64,000 nt of DNA from Steinernema hermaphroditum. Lineage: Eukaryota > Nematoda > Chromadorea > Rhabditida > Steinernematidae. The position numbers and the translations under genes were made by a program. A model generated the notes under the pieces. That model was given only the letters and a program-made list of their open reading frames with translations, searched no databases and had not been told where the DNA came from. The DNA is taken from assembly GCA_030435675.1 (NCBI GenBank), contig CM059622.1, forward strand, positions 16,492,001-16,556,000, written 5' to 3'. Shown here in pieces: positions 1-12,527 of this stretch; positions within the stretch are counted from its first letter, which is position 1, and the number at the start of each line of letters is the position of its first letter.

Positions 1-146
1 GCAGCCAGAACATATTTGAATGTTTGAATAGATACATAGCCACTTTTGCGTTGTAATTTTTGATAATCTGTCCGATTCTGAACAATATAGTGCGGCGCAG
101 CAAGGGATACAGCTATCAGGATACAAAGCAATAGCGCTGTTTTCAT
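1..146 (-). CDS. Secreted protein, N-terminal part (cut by window edge)
   Basis: The minus-strand reading frame starts at the ATG at 146 and runs open to the window edge, giving 48 complete codons. It begins MKTALLLCILIAVSLAAP, a textbook signal peptide with likely cleavage after Ala-Ala, followed by a hydrophilic mature start (HYIVQNRTDYQKLQRK). The bases just upstream read CTCTTTTTCAG-G-ATG, so a spliced-leader acceptor sits one base before the start codon. That supports this start and shows the gene is transcribed leftward out of the window. No family can be assigned from this fragment. Confidence 0.6.
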   Translation of the reverse strand, partial: MKTALLLCILIAVSLAAPHYIVQNRTDYQKLQRKSGYVSIQTFKYVLA

Positions 147-472
147 CCTGAAAAAGAGACATGGATCAAAGTTCGCCGCAGGACTATTTGTCGCAGGCCC
201 GAATCCTATTGTTATATAATGGGTCCTGTGGAGTTATTTATCCTCAAAATCCCTCCCTCTATGTTTACTCTCAAGCACACCTGTTTAATGGACTCACGGG
301 ATAAGCTTCTGGGAAATATTTTCGTTGTATGAGGAAGACAATACATTCGACATCTCAAAGAAAACTTTACTTGGTGCATTCCACACGTTTTGGGGTCCAA
401 ACGCTGTATTTATTTTTGTTTCGTCACTTAGAGCGAAAAACGCTACAAAGTGATTCGTGAAAATAAAAAAAA
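147..472. other. Intergenic, upstream of the secreted gene
   Basis: About 330 bases with no coding signal I can support. It should contain the promoter of the leftward secreted-protein gene. Confidence 0.4.
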
Positions 473-543
473 TGCATCGGCCGGGAATCGAACCCGGGCC
501 GCCCGCGTGGCAGGCGAGCATTCTACCACTGAACCACCGATGC
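473..543 (-). tRNA. tRNA-Gly (GCC)
   Basis: Read on the minus strand this is a 71-nt cloverleaf: acceptor GCATCGG pairs with CCGATGC, the A box is TGGTTCAGTGGTAGAATGC, the anticodon loop carries GCC (CTGCCACGCG), and the B box is GGTTCGATTCC. There is no intron. It lies about 100 bp from a second tRNA-Gly gene on the opposite strand. Confidence 0.97.
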
Positions 544-639
544 TCAACCTTGCAGATTAGTGGGAGTGGATATCCCCGCAGGGATATGTCTTGCGCAAAA
601 GAGTGGGACAAAAACAGAAGATATGGGTCATTTTCCATC

Positions 640-711
640 GCGTCTGTGGTGTAATGGTCAGCATGGTTGCCTTCCAAGCAATCGACAGGGGTTCGATTCC
701 CCTCAGACGCA
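640..711 (+). tRNA. tRNA-Gly (UCC)
   Basis: A 72-nt plus-strand cloverleaf: acceptor GCGTCTG pairs with CAGACGC, the anticodon loop is CTTCCAA (anticodon UCC), and the B box is GGTTCGATTCC. A T-rich pol III terminator (CTTTTTG) follows about 4 bases after the gene. With the neighbouring GCC gene it forms a divergent pair of glycine isoacceptors. Confidence 0.97.
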
Positions 712-894
712 TTACTTTTTGACTCGATTTCGTCTTTTCGTTTCGAAGTGAACGGGACATTCCCGAACGATTTGAAGAATTCACTTCGTGAGGAGAGCTG
801 TTATCCGAAATTTTGTTAGCTTCTGACTGACAACTCTATTGAACCATGCTCTTGATTTATTGGTCTTCTGATTGGTTTAGCACAAAGAAAACAT

Positions 895-1536
895 TCAATT
901 TCCATATCGATAGGCGTTGAGTATTCTTTCCAAGTGTCTCATAATGTCTTCTCGAGCCTCTCGGGAAAGGTATGAGCCGTCCAAGCGTCCAGCAATTAGG
1001 CCATCGGCCATAAGGAAGGCTGTATTATGTTGCACGCTGCTTTGGAACAGGGCTTCTTCATATTCTTCGTCGAGGAGGACGTGATCACAATGCCTGCGCA
1101 GCTCGTCCTGTACTCTTTCATGCTGCTTGATTATCTCTTCTTTACGCTTCAGCGCCATTTTCAGGGCCTTCACTATCTTCGTATGATCTTCTAGGTCCTT
1201 CCTAGTCGTTTCGCGGAGCTTTGTGTTCTCCTCCCTCAGGTTTAGGATCTGCTTGTAAGCCAGATTAAAGCTGCGACTCATTCTTCTGCCGAGAACCTCT
1301 ATCTCCTCCAAAAGAGCCTCGTTGGCCATCCTGTGTTCGTCATGGAAACTTCTGAAGTATCCACATTGCTGAGGAAAGTCAGCTTTCTGGACCAACGCGT
1401 CCATGGTCGCGTGTACCCTGGACATGCACTCATTCTGGCGTTCGATGGTACAGCGAAGCTTCTCGTTTTCCGTCAAAAGCTTCGCGTTTCTTCTGTTGGC
1501 TTCGTTAAGAAGAACGCACAGGGTTTCTGTGTCCAT
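895..1536 (-). CDS. Coiled-coil protein of unknown function
   Basis: Single-exon minus-strand frame, 213 residues from the ATG at 1536 (MDTETLCVLLNEANRRNAK). The frame stays open upstream to 1629, but the 31 extra residues are hydrophobic and unlike the rest; the bases before 1536 read ATCTTAG-CACAAAAT-ATG, a plausible trans-splice acceptor, so I chose the internal start. Residues from about 5 to 160 are rich in Glu, Lys, Arg and Leu with heptad-like spacing (LLTENEKLRCTIERQNE, LREENTKLRETTRKDLEDH), indicating long coiled coil. The C-terminal 50 residues (about 160-213) look like a short globular helical end. No enzyme motif is visible. It could be a structural or adaptor protein. Its start faces the helicase gene across 550 bp. 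Confidence 0.65.
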   Translation of the reverse strand: MDTETLCVLLNEANRRNAKLLTENEKLRCTIERQNECMSRVHATMDALVQKADFPQQCGYFRSFHDEHRMANEALLEEIEVLGRRMSRSFNLAYKQILNLREENTKLRETTRKDLEDHTKIVKALKMALKRKEEIIKQHERVQDELRRHCDHVLLDEEYEEALFQSSVQHNTAFLMADGLIAGRLDGSYLSREAREDIMRHLERILNAYRYGN

Positions 1537-2088
1537 ATTTTGTGCTAAGATAAATGCCTTAATCCAGATGTTGCTTAAATGCAACAAAACTATGATGCAG
1601 CGCTTAATAAAAAAAGCGATGCTTTTCATCTTTCAATGCCTTCCTAGGCGTTTCACAGAGTCTACACCTAGTTTTTGCTTGTTTACAGACCGCAAATCCC
1701 GACCGCTCCTTTCCACACAGTTCAAAATAAATGAAAGCTCTCAAGCAGTTGCATTTTGCACGATACGATGTGAATCGTGCGGTCGTATTTTCGCTATTGT
1801 CTGTTACAGACTCGGTCCCACCACGAAATGAGTGCGAGGCACAAAAAAAAGTGTAGTCTACGGTCTGTGGTCAGCCGGAAGTTGAAACTGGCACGGGTCT
1901 CAGCGCGATTTGCTAAGAAAGTACGGGTCAGGGGGCTCAGCAACGGGTGTTGCGTCATCTTGCCTGACAGTTCAGCATTTATCTTGCCTTCCTGAACTGT
2001 AGAGGGCGACACCTCCTCTCATTTCCGCGCAGCGGTCGATGTGGAAATTTCTGCCTTGTCCAAAATCTTTACGAATCGGTTTTTAGCA
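1537..2088. promoter_or_regulatory. Divergent intergenic region
   Basis: About 550 bp between the head-to-head coiled-coil gene and DEAD-box helicase gene, so it must hold both promoters. TTTTTAG-CA-ATG at 2080-2091 is a likely trans-splice acceptor for the helicase. No TATA box is obvious on either side. Confidence 0.4.
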
Positions 2089-4346
<2,258 letters not shown>

Positions 4347-7300
4347 CATATCAAGTTGTTGTGGTTATATATTTATTTGCGTGCTAATAAGTATCCATTT
4401 TAAGGTCTTGTTCTGTAGTTCGTGGGTGTTGTTGGTTCTTCCTTGTACTCTACGCACATTGGAAGCATTTTAAGTGGGCATACTAGTGCACTCCAAACGA
4501 CGATCCTAGAATAATTTTAAACGAAAGTGGTTGACTAATGCCCGTGCGCGTAATCAAAAACATCTGCAGCTCTAAGAAATGGAAATGTTTTGCTGACAGG
4601 TGGGAGGTATACCCGTGGGGGTTTCACATTGTATGGTGAGTTACCGTACATGAAGGTATAACTCGGCTGAAATTTTGCACTTTGAATTGCGTAAGAAGTG
4701 ACCGAACGCCTTATAAAGTGCTAATTAGAAGCGCGTGGTTGAGAAGTAGTACTTTTATGGAAGATACTAAAATAGGTGTTGTACCAAGTACAACACACAA
4801 ACTACGATGCGTAAACGAATGCTTAAGCATTTGTGAAAGGAAACGACTTTTGAAGCTGAAATGTTTCAGTGTTGAAACGTCGAAGGCGCATTCAGAAATG
4901 CTGAATCGATCCGATTGATTAGGTTGCTTTGTGATGTCTGAGACAATGCGACTGTCTAGACAAAATATCTGACATTGAGACCTGTCATTGTTGGTGGAGC
5001 GTAGTTAATGACACAGAAGTAGCTTTGCACTTCTTCACACTTATTTAATCGGATTGCACCTGCTGCTGTGAGCCAAGAATTTCAGTAGACGATTATGCTG
5101 TGCACCATGAATCTTGGTAATACGGTGATTGTTGACAAATTGATTGTTTTTCTGATAGCCGAATATTTTGCTCCACGAACTCGTCTTTTCATGTATTCTT
5201 TTTGGTAGATTGCCACCTGTTGGACAGATGATATACATTTTGCAGTATACTAGACAGATTACAGCCTCGTAGGTGCAGTCTGCAGCCTCCTAGACAGGTG
5301 CATGGGGGTAGACAGCTCGAACATTCACCCAGACAGCTGGTTTATCCGTTCGCTCTTTGTGAACAGCCTCATAAAATACATGTTCGTCTTGTAATTGCTA
5401 TATGATTGTGGACCTTTTTAAGAAGCTATTATGCTGCATAGATCGGCTACGCTCCGTGAATGTTCAACTGTATTACACTGCAAGATTTTACCAGTTTCCA
5501 GTTTTATTTCTCGAAACAACAATGAATCGAACGCTCATTCGTCTCATTCAGCGAACCTTCAAGAGAGCGAACAGACGATCCGACCGATCTCTGGAGACAC
5601 AAATGAAAAACAGCTATCACTGAAGACAGCGATGGGTAACGGCGCGAAAGGTTTCTTTGTAGTCGTATTGATTTCATGGGCAGCTCTTAGCATTAAAAGT
5701 CATTTATGTATGTCATAGATCGGGTCGATTGCGTGGGATAAATGTTTTCGCCAGCAACGAGATCGGGTCTAAGTCGAATGCTGGATTAGCAAACGTCTAG
5801 AAACCTGTTTTTCCCGTTTACAAAGATGAAGTTTATGTCTTCAGAGGACAGATTACAAAACTCAGCTTGCAAAAACCGGACATTGTAAAGCCAAGTTTTT
5901 CCACCTTGACTCCCAAGGATATCCATTGATGTCCTTCGTTTTTAATGTGCAACTTTAACTCTGTTTACCACAGCGCTACCGTATCACTGGAAAATATCTA
6001 AATTTTTACGATATGCTCAGCGATGCCAAAAAAGTTATTTTTGAGGGAGTAACCCCTGCAAATATATCTGAAAATAGTGCACTTTGCAGACTATCTCAAT
6101 GATTGGCTCATTTTTTGGCAATTCAGAGATACGTCGTCACATAATTTCTACGATAACATGATGCAAGTACTCTAAACAGGCTTGTGAGACTCGCGAGATC
6201 CCATGATCTGCTATGAACATAGCCGGAGATTGTAGTATGCAGGCAACCGAGTTTTCTGTGGCTAGTTTCGATACTTAGCGGCTAACATTCTTGACTGACC
6301 TTGAGTTATGTCGTCGATTTTTGGTCAACTTAAACGCTTCTGATTTAAGGAAATCTTTTTTGTTATTTTCAACTGTTTGTCAGTCCCTCATTGTCAGTAG
6401 CGCGAGTGTCATGCTACGCACAACACCTATATAGAGTTAACTATGTCATTTAAAGTCCTTGTAGGATCATTAATTCAATCGCAATAAGGTAGTAAACAAG
6501 ATTTTACACAACAACCACAATTATCCAGAGTGCTGTCGGCAAATGGCGCTTCTCTAATTAGTGCACACCTGAATAGGATTAGCGCGACTCCTCTGCAAAA
6601 TTTTCCGCTAAAAGTGCGTCCATGATGCGTGAGCTAAAGCGAGGAAGTGCGACGATCCATTGATAGTAGCAGAACTCACAAAGGAAGGGTAACACGTGTT
6701 TTGCCTTCCAGTTTTTCAGTTTTCTTTCTAGTTTTCAGCTCGGGTACCCGACAGTTTCGGGTTTGGGTACCCGAATAACTCTGTTTCTGTATGTTTCCAT
6801 CTGCAGGGGAGCGGTTGCATTCGATCATTCGAAGAGCGCTCGGTTTCGAGAAATTAGACAAAACAGAGAACCGGAAGGGAACCGAACTCGTCCCGACAGG
6901 TCTATAAATCGGACACGTTCGCAATGAACCACACAGACAGTTCACATGATTAAAGTTCACTACCACTATACCTCTGAGGCCGCTAAACCTTGCGTTTCTC
7001 TGCAGTTTTAGAGTCATTTTTAGGTTGTTTTGTGAACAGCAATCTTGCCACGCGTGACACTAAGGTGTTTTCGTGCTTTTACCACCGTCTCGTTGCTCGT
7101 CAGGCTACTTGGCCCTTACCGTTCACTGCTTATCATCTATATATTGAATCCGCCAAGAACTAATTTGTAATGTATGTGCAGAAGAATGCCTAAACGTTCT
7201 GACGTTCGACCTACCATGCACTGGATTTCGATCAAGGTACATTGCACTTTATTCACATCTGCTGCTCGCAAATCACATTGAAAACTAAATTATCTCCTCA

Positions 7301-7596
7301 TTAACATAGAGAAAATGTCACAAAACTTCAGATCCTTTCTGTGTCCGCAACCTCAAACTAGGTGCCTATCAATGAACCTCAAATAAAATCTGACGTTTGC
7401 TCCGTGATTTAATAAAAAATGCCATGCTTTGTTGTTATTGCAGGTGCTTTTAATCGACGTAGTACGGCAGGAGTTTCTCCGCCCCCAGAGGCTTTGTTCC
7501 GAGAAACGCGATTTGTAGCTTTTAACGAGCACTTTTGCTCACTTGTGGCTCGGCGACTGAGGAAGGTTTTTATGTGGCGCTCAATTTCAGAAGGCG
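4347..7596. other. 3.2 kb without a supported gene
   Basis: AT-rich DNA with only short, unsupported frames. At 5520-5620 it contains a piece of a dispersed sequence (the CGAACCTT...GACCGATCTCTGGAGACACAAAT stretch) that recurs in diverged form near 21170-21245 and 30600-30660. A SINE-like copy lies at 6715-6965. Confidence 0.5.
6715..6965 (-). repeat. SINE-like tRNA-related repeat copy
   Basis: Minus-strand reading gives a core AACTGTCTGTGTGGTTCATT, then GCGAACGT, followed 35-40 bases later by GAGTTCGGTTCCC, which resembles a pol III B box. The same core recurs at 23525-23615 (-), about 28480-28560 (+), 29690-29760 (+) and 34795-34885 (-). It is followed here by CGGGTACCCGA motifs, as in the 28-29 kb copies. 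Confidence 0.55.
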
Positions 7597-10500
7597 ATGT
7601 CCGGCCGGGATGCATGCGATGTGGCATTGGAGCTATCGAAGGACTATCTCGTTTTGACCTTTATGGTGGTACGCAGTGTTCTTTCCTTCATCGCCGCTTT
7701 CGCCCTCATTTTGTGTGCTTGTTTTGGGGTAAGTTTGCCCTATTGAATACCTTACGAGGTCATTTATACTATTACCAAATACGTCAGATTACTCATTTAC
7801 TCACAGCTTAGTGCGCCTCACAATTCATTGAGAAGGTCGGAGAAGCTGTTATTGTGACTATCGTAATTGAAAGAACCGGATCCGTCAAGGGATTTCACGC
7901 AGACAGTTTCTTTGTTCATCTGTGCTCTCTTGCACCGCCGCGCACAGACCATTTCAGCTGGGGTACAGATACAAGGTGGCTAAAAAAAAGAAGACTGGGA
8001 TGTTGTTTTCATGATCAGCCAAGCGTGAGACCCTTATATTCTGGAATATTCCCTTTTTGTTACCAGGCTGGATGCCTTGGCATCTAACCGGAAGTCTGGA
8101 ATGTCATTTCCATGATCATCCTTAGGTGAGACCGGTCGGAAAATGAAAAAGGAAGCGAAAGCCAACAAAAAGCGACCAGTCTCACAGGTCTCAACTTCTG
8201 AATGATTTCTGATGGACTTACGTCTAGGTGCCCTCTTTTTGGGGCATCCTGTTGGCCGTTTGATGGCTGATCCGTTCCATCCATGTTTAGGCTCCTCTCT
8301 AATAGGACATAGTTAAGTTTTGTTAGGTTATCGTGGGCCAGGTTTCAGTTAGGATATGGGTTATCTACAGGGTATTTTTTGGAGAAAACACTTCACTAAC
8401 AGAGCACCAGAGGTGCGTAAGGCTTCCGCGATTCGTGTAGTTTGGTTCCTGATGTATAAATTACCTCAAACTCTTCGATATTCAAGTGTGAGGTCGGTCA
8501 GAAAATGAGAAAGAGAATCGGAAACCGACCAGTCTCACACGTCTCAGTTTCTGAATGACTTCCGTCTAGGTGCCCTCTTTTTGGTCCATTCTGTTGCTGG
8601 TTGGATGGGCTGAGCCGGCTGACGGATCCGGTCTGGTGGATATCTTTGCTTACCTTGCGGTTTTTTTTTTGAAAATCCCATTACATAAGTACGCATTTAC
8701 GCAGCTATAGATGGTGAAAAGTAACATGATTCTAACAATCCCTTCCTAGTTAGTGCACATCACTAATTGTTGTTTTCAACTAAAATCTTATCAGAATCAT
8801 GAGTAGCCAATTAGAATGTCAACGTTGTTGTCTGATCGAGATAATTGGTGAGAATTAGGTCAAACGTGTCCTTTGATGATGGTCACAGTTCGTAATACAA
8901 ACTTAATTTCTCCTAATGTAAAGCGCTGTTGAACTCTTTTGTCTACACTTGATTAACAAGAAGTAGACCCTATAAAAGTATGTTTTAAGGAAGCAGGGTT
9001 CCATAAATACATGAAAAAGCCGGCACCGGAACCAGGTGCATCCCTACTATGTATTTATAGAACTGTGCCTAGATTCTAGGACGGAGTCGGCCATAGAAAG
9101 AAAAATCTTATTTTTCCCAACGACGCCATAGAAAAGCGATCTTTCGTTTCGACAGGTGCTCAATTGGATATAATTAAGCCAAGAAGAAACAGCTGCTTTG
9201 TGATCACCGAACCACCGATAGTCTAGCGCTGAAAGAAGCACTTTTGGACCAGTCCATCTGGTGTCTCTTTCCAAAAGATGGAGATTTTCACGCATTTTTA
9301 CAATAACTTTTTTTGCATGTTCAGATCCGATCTCGTTCAAAAATAGAATGGAATGTGGTTGTGGGGACCTTATGAGTAATTCACTTGGATTCTATTCTCA
9401 AGAAGGATTGTGTCGGGACACTAGTAACTGGGAGTGTTCAGCTAAGTCCAATCTAATAATAACCATTGCAAACAGGTCCAAGTCTGAGTCAGAACTCCTT
9501 TCGTAGTCGTTACGATCAATGTTTTTTATAGTCATATACATTTTTGTCTTATTCTTCGAGTCTTGTTTAACGCACTCCTACGCTACACTTTCCCTACAAA
9601 ACAACATCAGTTTAACCATAATTTACATTTAAGTGCTATAAAACTTCGACTTTTCAGTACAGTTGTTATGTACCTAGTAGAGTACGTGACGATTTGAAGC
9701 GAGACTGCCTAGGATATCAGCAAAGCTGTCAAGACTAGGGTTGGCATTCGAGTTAAAAAGTTGAAGTCGAGTCGAACAAGGCGACTCGAACTCGACTTGA
9801 AGTACCAACCCTAGTCAAGACTGCAGGGCTCACCCTTTGAGCTCGCTTTACATCCATAGGCATGAGCTTAAGCCTGAGCCTAAGCCAAGCCTGGATTAGA
9901 TCATACAAAAAAAAATGAATGGTCTCGTTTTGCTGGGCAGCTTCTTGACAACTTCGCGATATCCTGGGCAGTCTTGTTTTGTTCTCGTGCCTGGTAGGAT
10001 CATAGATTAGAACATAAAATTACCTATGAGGATGACAATGAGAAAGACAAACGATATGAACAAACAGAGTTTGACTCTTAGACTATCTGGAAAATAGCGT
10101 TTGAAGGCATAACTGTCTCTTGCCATGAAGGCAGACGACTACAGAAACGAAATTTCGGAATTGGATGTAATTTTGATACAGTCGCAAACCGATTTCCATA
10201 GAATCGTAAACAGACCTGTTGATAAGCTTCTTTATCTTCAAGTTGCAATTCTTACTCAAGAACGAATTTATGACAACATAGACGGTTCTCAAAAACCGCA
10301 TTTCTAGAGCTTCAAGAACCGCATTCATCCCAACGCAACGATCCTCTTCCGGGGCTACATAGGCTTCGCCGTCCTGTCCGCCCTAAGCACCATTATCAGC
10401 GATGGAATCGACGCCGTCAGACTCATCTTCATCCGAAGCGACTCCGGGGTATCTCTTAAGCAAAAATGCCGAAATTGTTTTCTCATTTAGTGTCCCATCC

Positions 10501-11662
10501 CACTCTACACCGGCAAGATAGCCGAGATCCTCATGATGCCGATGGTGTTCTGCGTGAACGCCCTTGGCATTATGTTCATCTTCATCGGCGTCGAACGATC
10601 CATCGCCACGATCTACACGGCCAAATACGAGAAGATGAAAAGCACAGTTCCCGGCTGGGCGCTTCTTTTCATTGCAGTTTGTGTCTCGTTGGCGAAGGCC
10701 GTATGGTTCTGGGCGCAGAGCAGCGATGCACCGGCGCAGCCTATGGCCACGATAGGCGACGTGCCGTTCTACGTCCATTATGTCGTAAGTGCAGTTTTGA
10801 GAATGAGATATGAGAGATCTTTCAGACACTAGGAACACAACTCTTCATGGAGGTCATCAACATCGTGCTTTTTACGACGTTATACTGGTGTAATAAAAGG
10901 AGGAAGTACAAGTCGAGTCGAGTGGCTTCGTCGTTAACTTATAAGTATCAGGTTGGTTATCTAGGATGAGGGTTTTTAAGGGGGTGGTCTAACGGTCATT
11001 TTGATCGATTGAGGCATTCGGGAAAAGGAGCAGGTTGGGCGATGGTTAACAGGGATTTCCTTGGGACGTTCTTGGCAAAACGTTGGAACTCCTGGCCATA
11101 AGTATCTTATATGTATCAGGTTGGTTATCTAAGATGATGGTCAAGAGGGGGAGGGGACAGTGCGGGTGGTCTAGCGGGCCTTTTGATCAAATGAGGCACT
11201 CGGCTTATGTAGGTTAGGCTATGGTGACCACCTTCTTGGCAATTCTTGGCCATTAGAATCTTATAATAGACTCGATTTTTAAATGACGCGTTCTACCCAT
11301 TTCAGCTGAACGAAAACTATCACTCGATAATCCAAATCCTTCGACTAGCCTGGCTTCATTGCCTCGTAATTGTCATCGCTACAGTCGTCATTTTTATTGC
11401 AATGTTTTGCCTAACCGAAGAACAAGGAATGCGCTTCAGTGTGATCTTCGATCTATACCCCGTCTACCATTGTCTCCTTCCTGTGGCACTTGGATACAGA
11501 ACTGTCAAAGACAGGTAAGTCGCTGATATCCTGAAGATGATTGCCAGTGGTTGTAGGATGAAAGAGAAAACAGCGAAGGTGGAGCAGATTAAGGAGCAAA
11601 GAGACTACAAGGATCAAGATCATCATTTTAAGATGTTGCAGGATTTGTTCGATAAACAGTAA
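7597..11662 (+). CDS. Sre/Sra-superfamily 7TM chemoreceptor
   Basis: Six exons: 7597-7728, 10308-10448, 10491-10784, 10826-10951, 11306-11514, 11557-11662; 335 residues. Exon 1 (MSGRDACDVALELSKDYLVL...) is isolated by a 2.6 kb intron. It was found by matching the first exon of the paralogue at 35-38 kb; it has the same length class, the same phase-0 donor, and TTTCAG-AAGGCG-ATG upstream. Family landmarks follow: HPNATILFRGY and DAVRLIFIR around TM2, VNALGIMFIFIGVERSIATIY then YEKM in TM3/loop 2, SLTYKYQ before TM6, and DHHFKMLQDLF at the C-terminus. Such receptors act in the cilia of chemosensory neurons. The 354-bp fourth intron contains a tandem duplication that includes a copy of the splice donor. 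No frameshift or stop is seen. Confidence 0.75.
8132..8640. repeat. Direct repeat pair, about 150 bp
   Basis: Positions 8132-8285 and 8489-8640 are diverged direct copies. Both contain GTGAG..CGGTC.GAAAATGA, CGACCAGTCTCACA.GTCTCA, then TCTAGGTGCCCTCTTTTTGG. They lie inside the long first intron of the chemoreceptor at 7.6-11.7 kb. Confidence 0.65.
9020..9045. mobile_element. hAT MITE end, remnant
   Basis: CCGGCACCGGAACC..GGTGCATCCCTA matches the terminal sequence of the intact MITEs at 61.9 and 62.4 kb. Only the end survives. Confidence 0.45.
9735..9814. mobile_element. 80-bp MITE with TIRs and 6-bp TSD
   Basis: CTAGGGTTGG at 9735 is the exact inverted complement of CCAACCCTAG ending at 9814. 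The interior (GTCGAGTCG...CGACTCGAACTCGAC) is also self-complementary, so the whole element can fold into a hairpin. TCAAGA flanks it on both sides (9729-9734 and 9815-9820), a perfect 6-bp target-site duplication. The host sequence around it (GCGAGACTGCCTAGGA...AAGCTGT) recurs near 36418-36450 without the insertion, giving an empty-site-like comparison. Confidence 0.75.
9896..10126 (-). CDS. Possible small membrane protein nested in an intron
   Basis: Two candidate exons (10126-10024 and 9963-9896) joined at a GT-AG intron give 56 residues. They begin MARDSYAFKRYFPDSL, followed by one strong hydrophobic segment (residues about 19-34, VKLCLFISFVFLIVIL) and a basic tail containing YREVVKKLPSK. 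It runs antisense within intron 1 of a chemoreceptor gene. No family is recognised. The short length and lack of a paralogue mean this may be chance. Confidence 0.25.
10941..11275 (+). repeat. Tandem duplication inside chemoreceptor intron 4
   Basis: Two copies with a period of about 168 bp. Both start with GTATCAGGTTGGTTATCTA and both end near TTCTTGGCAA..CTTGGCCAT. The first begins in coding sequence (exon end ..TATCAG), so the second contains a decoy copy of the exon end and of its GT donor. Copies are diverged by scattered substitutions and indels. Confidence 0.7.
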
Positions 11663-12527
11663 ATGTTATTGCAGTATTTATTGTTCGGTAAATAAGATTT
11701 GGATGTTGAATGTTACCACGAACCGACCCTGCCTTGCGCTATTTTCTGCATGAAACATCGCTGTTTATGTTAACACCGAACATATAAGACAGTATACTTT
11801 TGCGCTTGTTTTCGTTATCATTTGCGAGTTAGGGAGTACTAAAGTTACTTTCATTTCACTCCAACACATCATAAAAGCTGTAGCTGAACAGGATAGGCCT
11901 CCGGCAAGACATGATTTGGCATCAATTGAGAACTGAAATGATCTACATAACATCTATCTTGTTTCGACTGGGGTTGTCGAATCGAATAATTCGATTGTTC
12001 GATTCGATATTCGTGAATCTGAGGCTGGTCAGCGCATGAAGAGGGGCTAACTTCTACTTGTGCGGTGTGTAGGCCGCTATACGGTCGTCACTGGCGTCAT
12101 TGCCCCAATAGCCAATAAGCTCTGGAGCCAAGGCTGCTTGCTGGACAAGTCACATTGCTCGGACAAGCCTCCAAGCGTATGGAAAACACAGTTCTCTTTT
12201 AACACAGTTCCTTACTGTCTCTTCGGACCCACGCCGTAGTTGCTTAGTAGGCGGAGATATTGGGTAAAACCCGAGATCGGAATTCGATCTTAAAAGTCAT
12301 CGAGTCCGAGTCTGAGTGTATTTGTGATCGACTCGAGGGATCGCTCCTTACGGTAGAGTTCCAGTTCTCGTGGGAGAACGTCCTCGGACTCGAGTCCGGA
12401 CTTGTTCCGATCTCTAGATAAAACTACACCACTTTTCCGTATGGCTATTTGATTTTCGAAACTTTTATTTTTATTTTTATTTGGATAGTATTGATAAAAC
12501 GATTTTCAATTCCATCCTTTCCAGTAT
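11663..12527. other. Intergenic with a foldback sequence
   Basis: No gene is supported. Inverted termini GAGATCGGAA (12273-12282) and TTCCGATCTC (12405-12414) bound about 142 bp that contains further internal palindromes (GGACTCGAGTCCGG), consistent with a small MITE. Another AT-rich palindrome, CGAATCGAA...TTCGATTCG, lies near 11978-12006. Confidence 0.45.
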
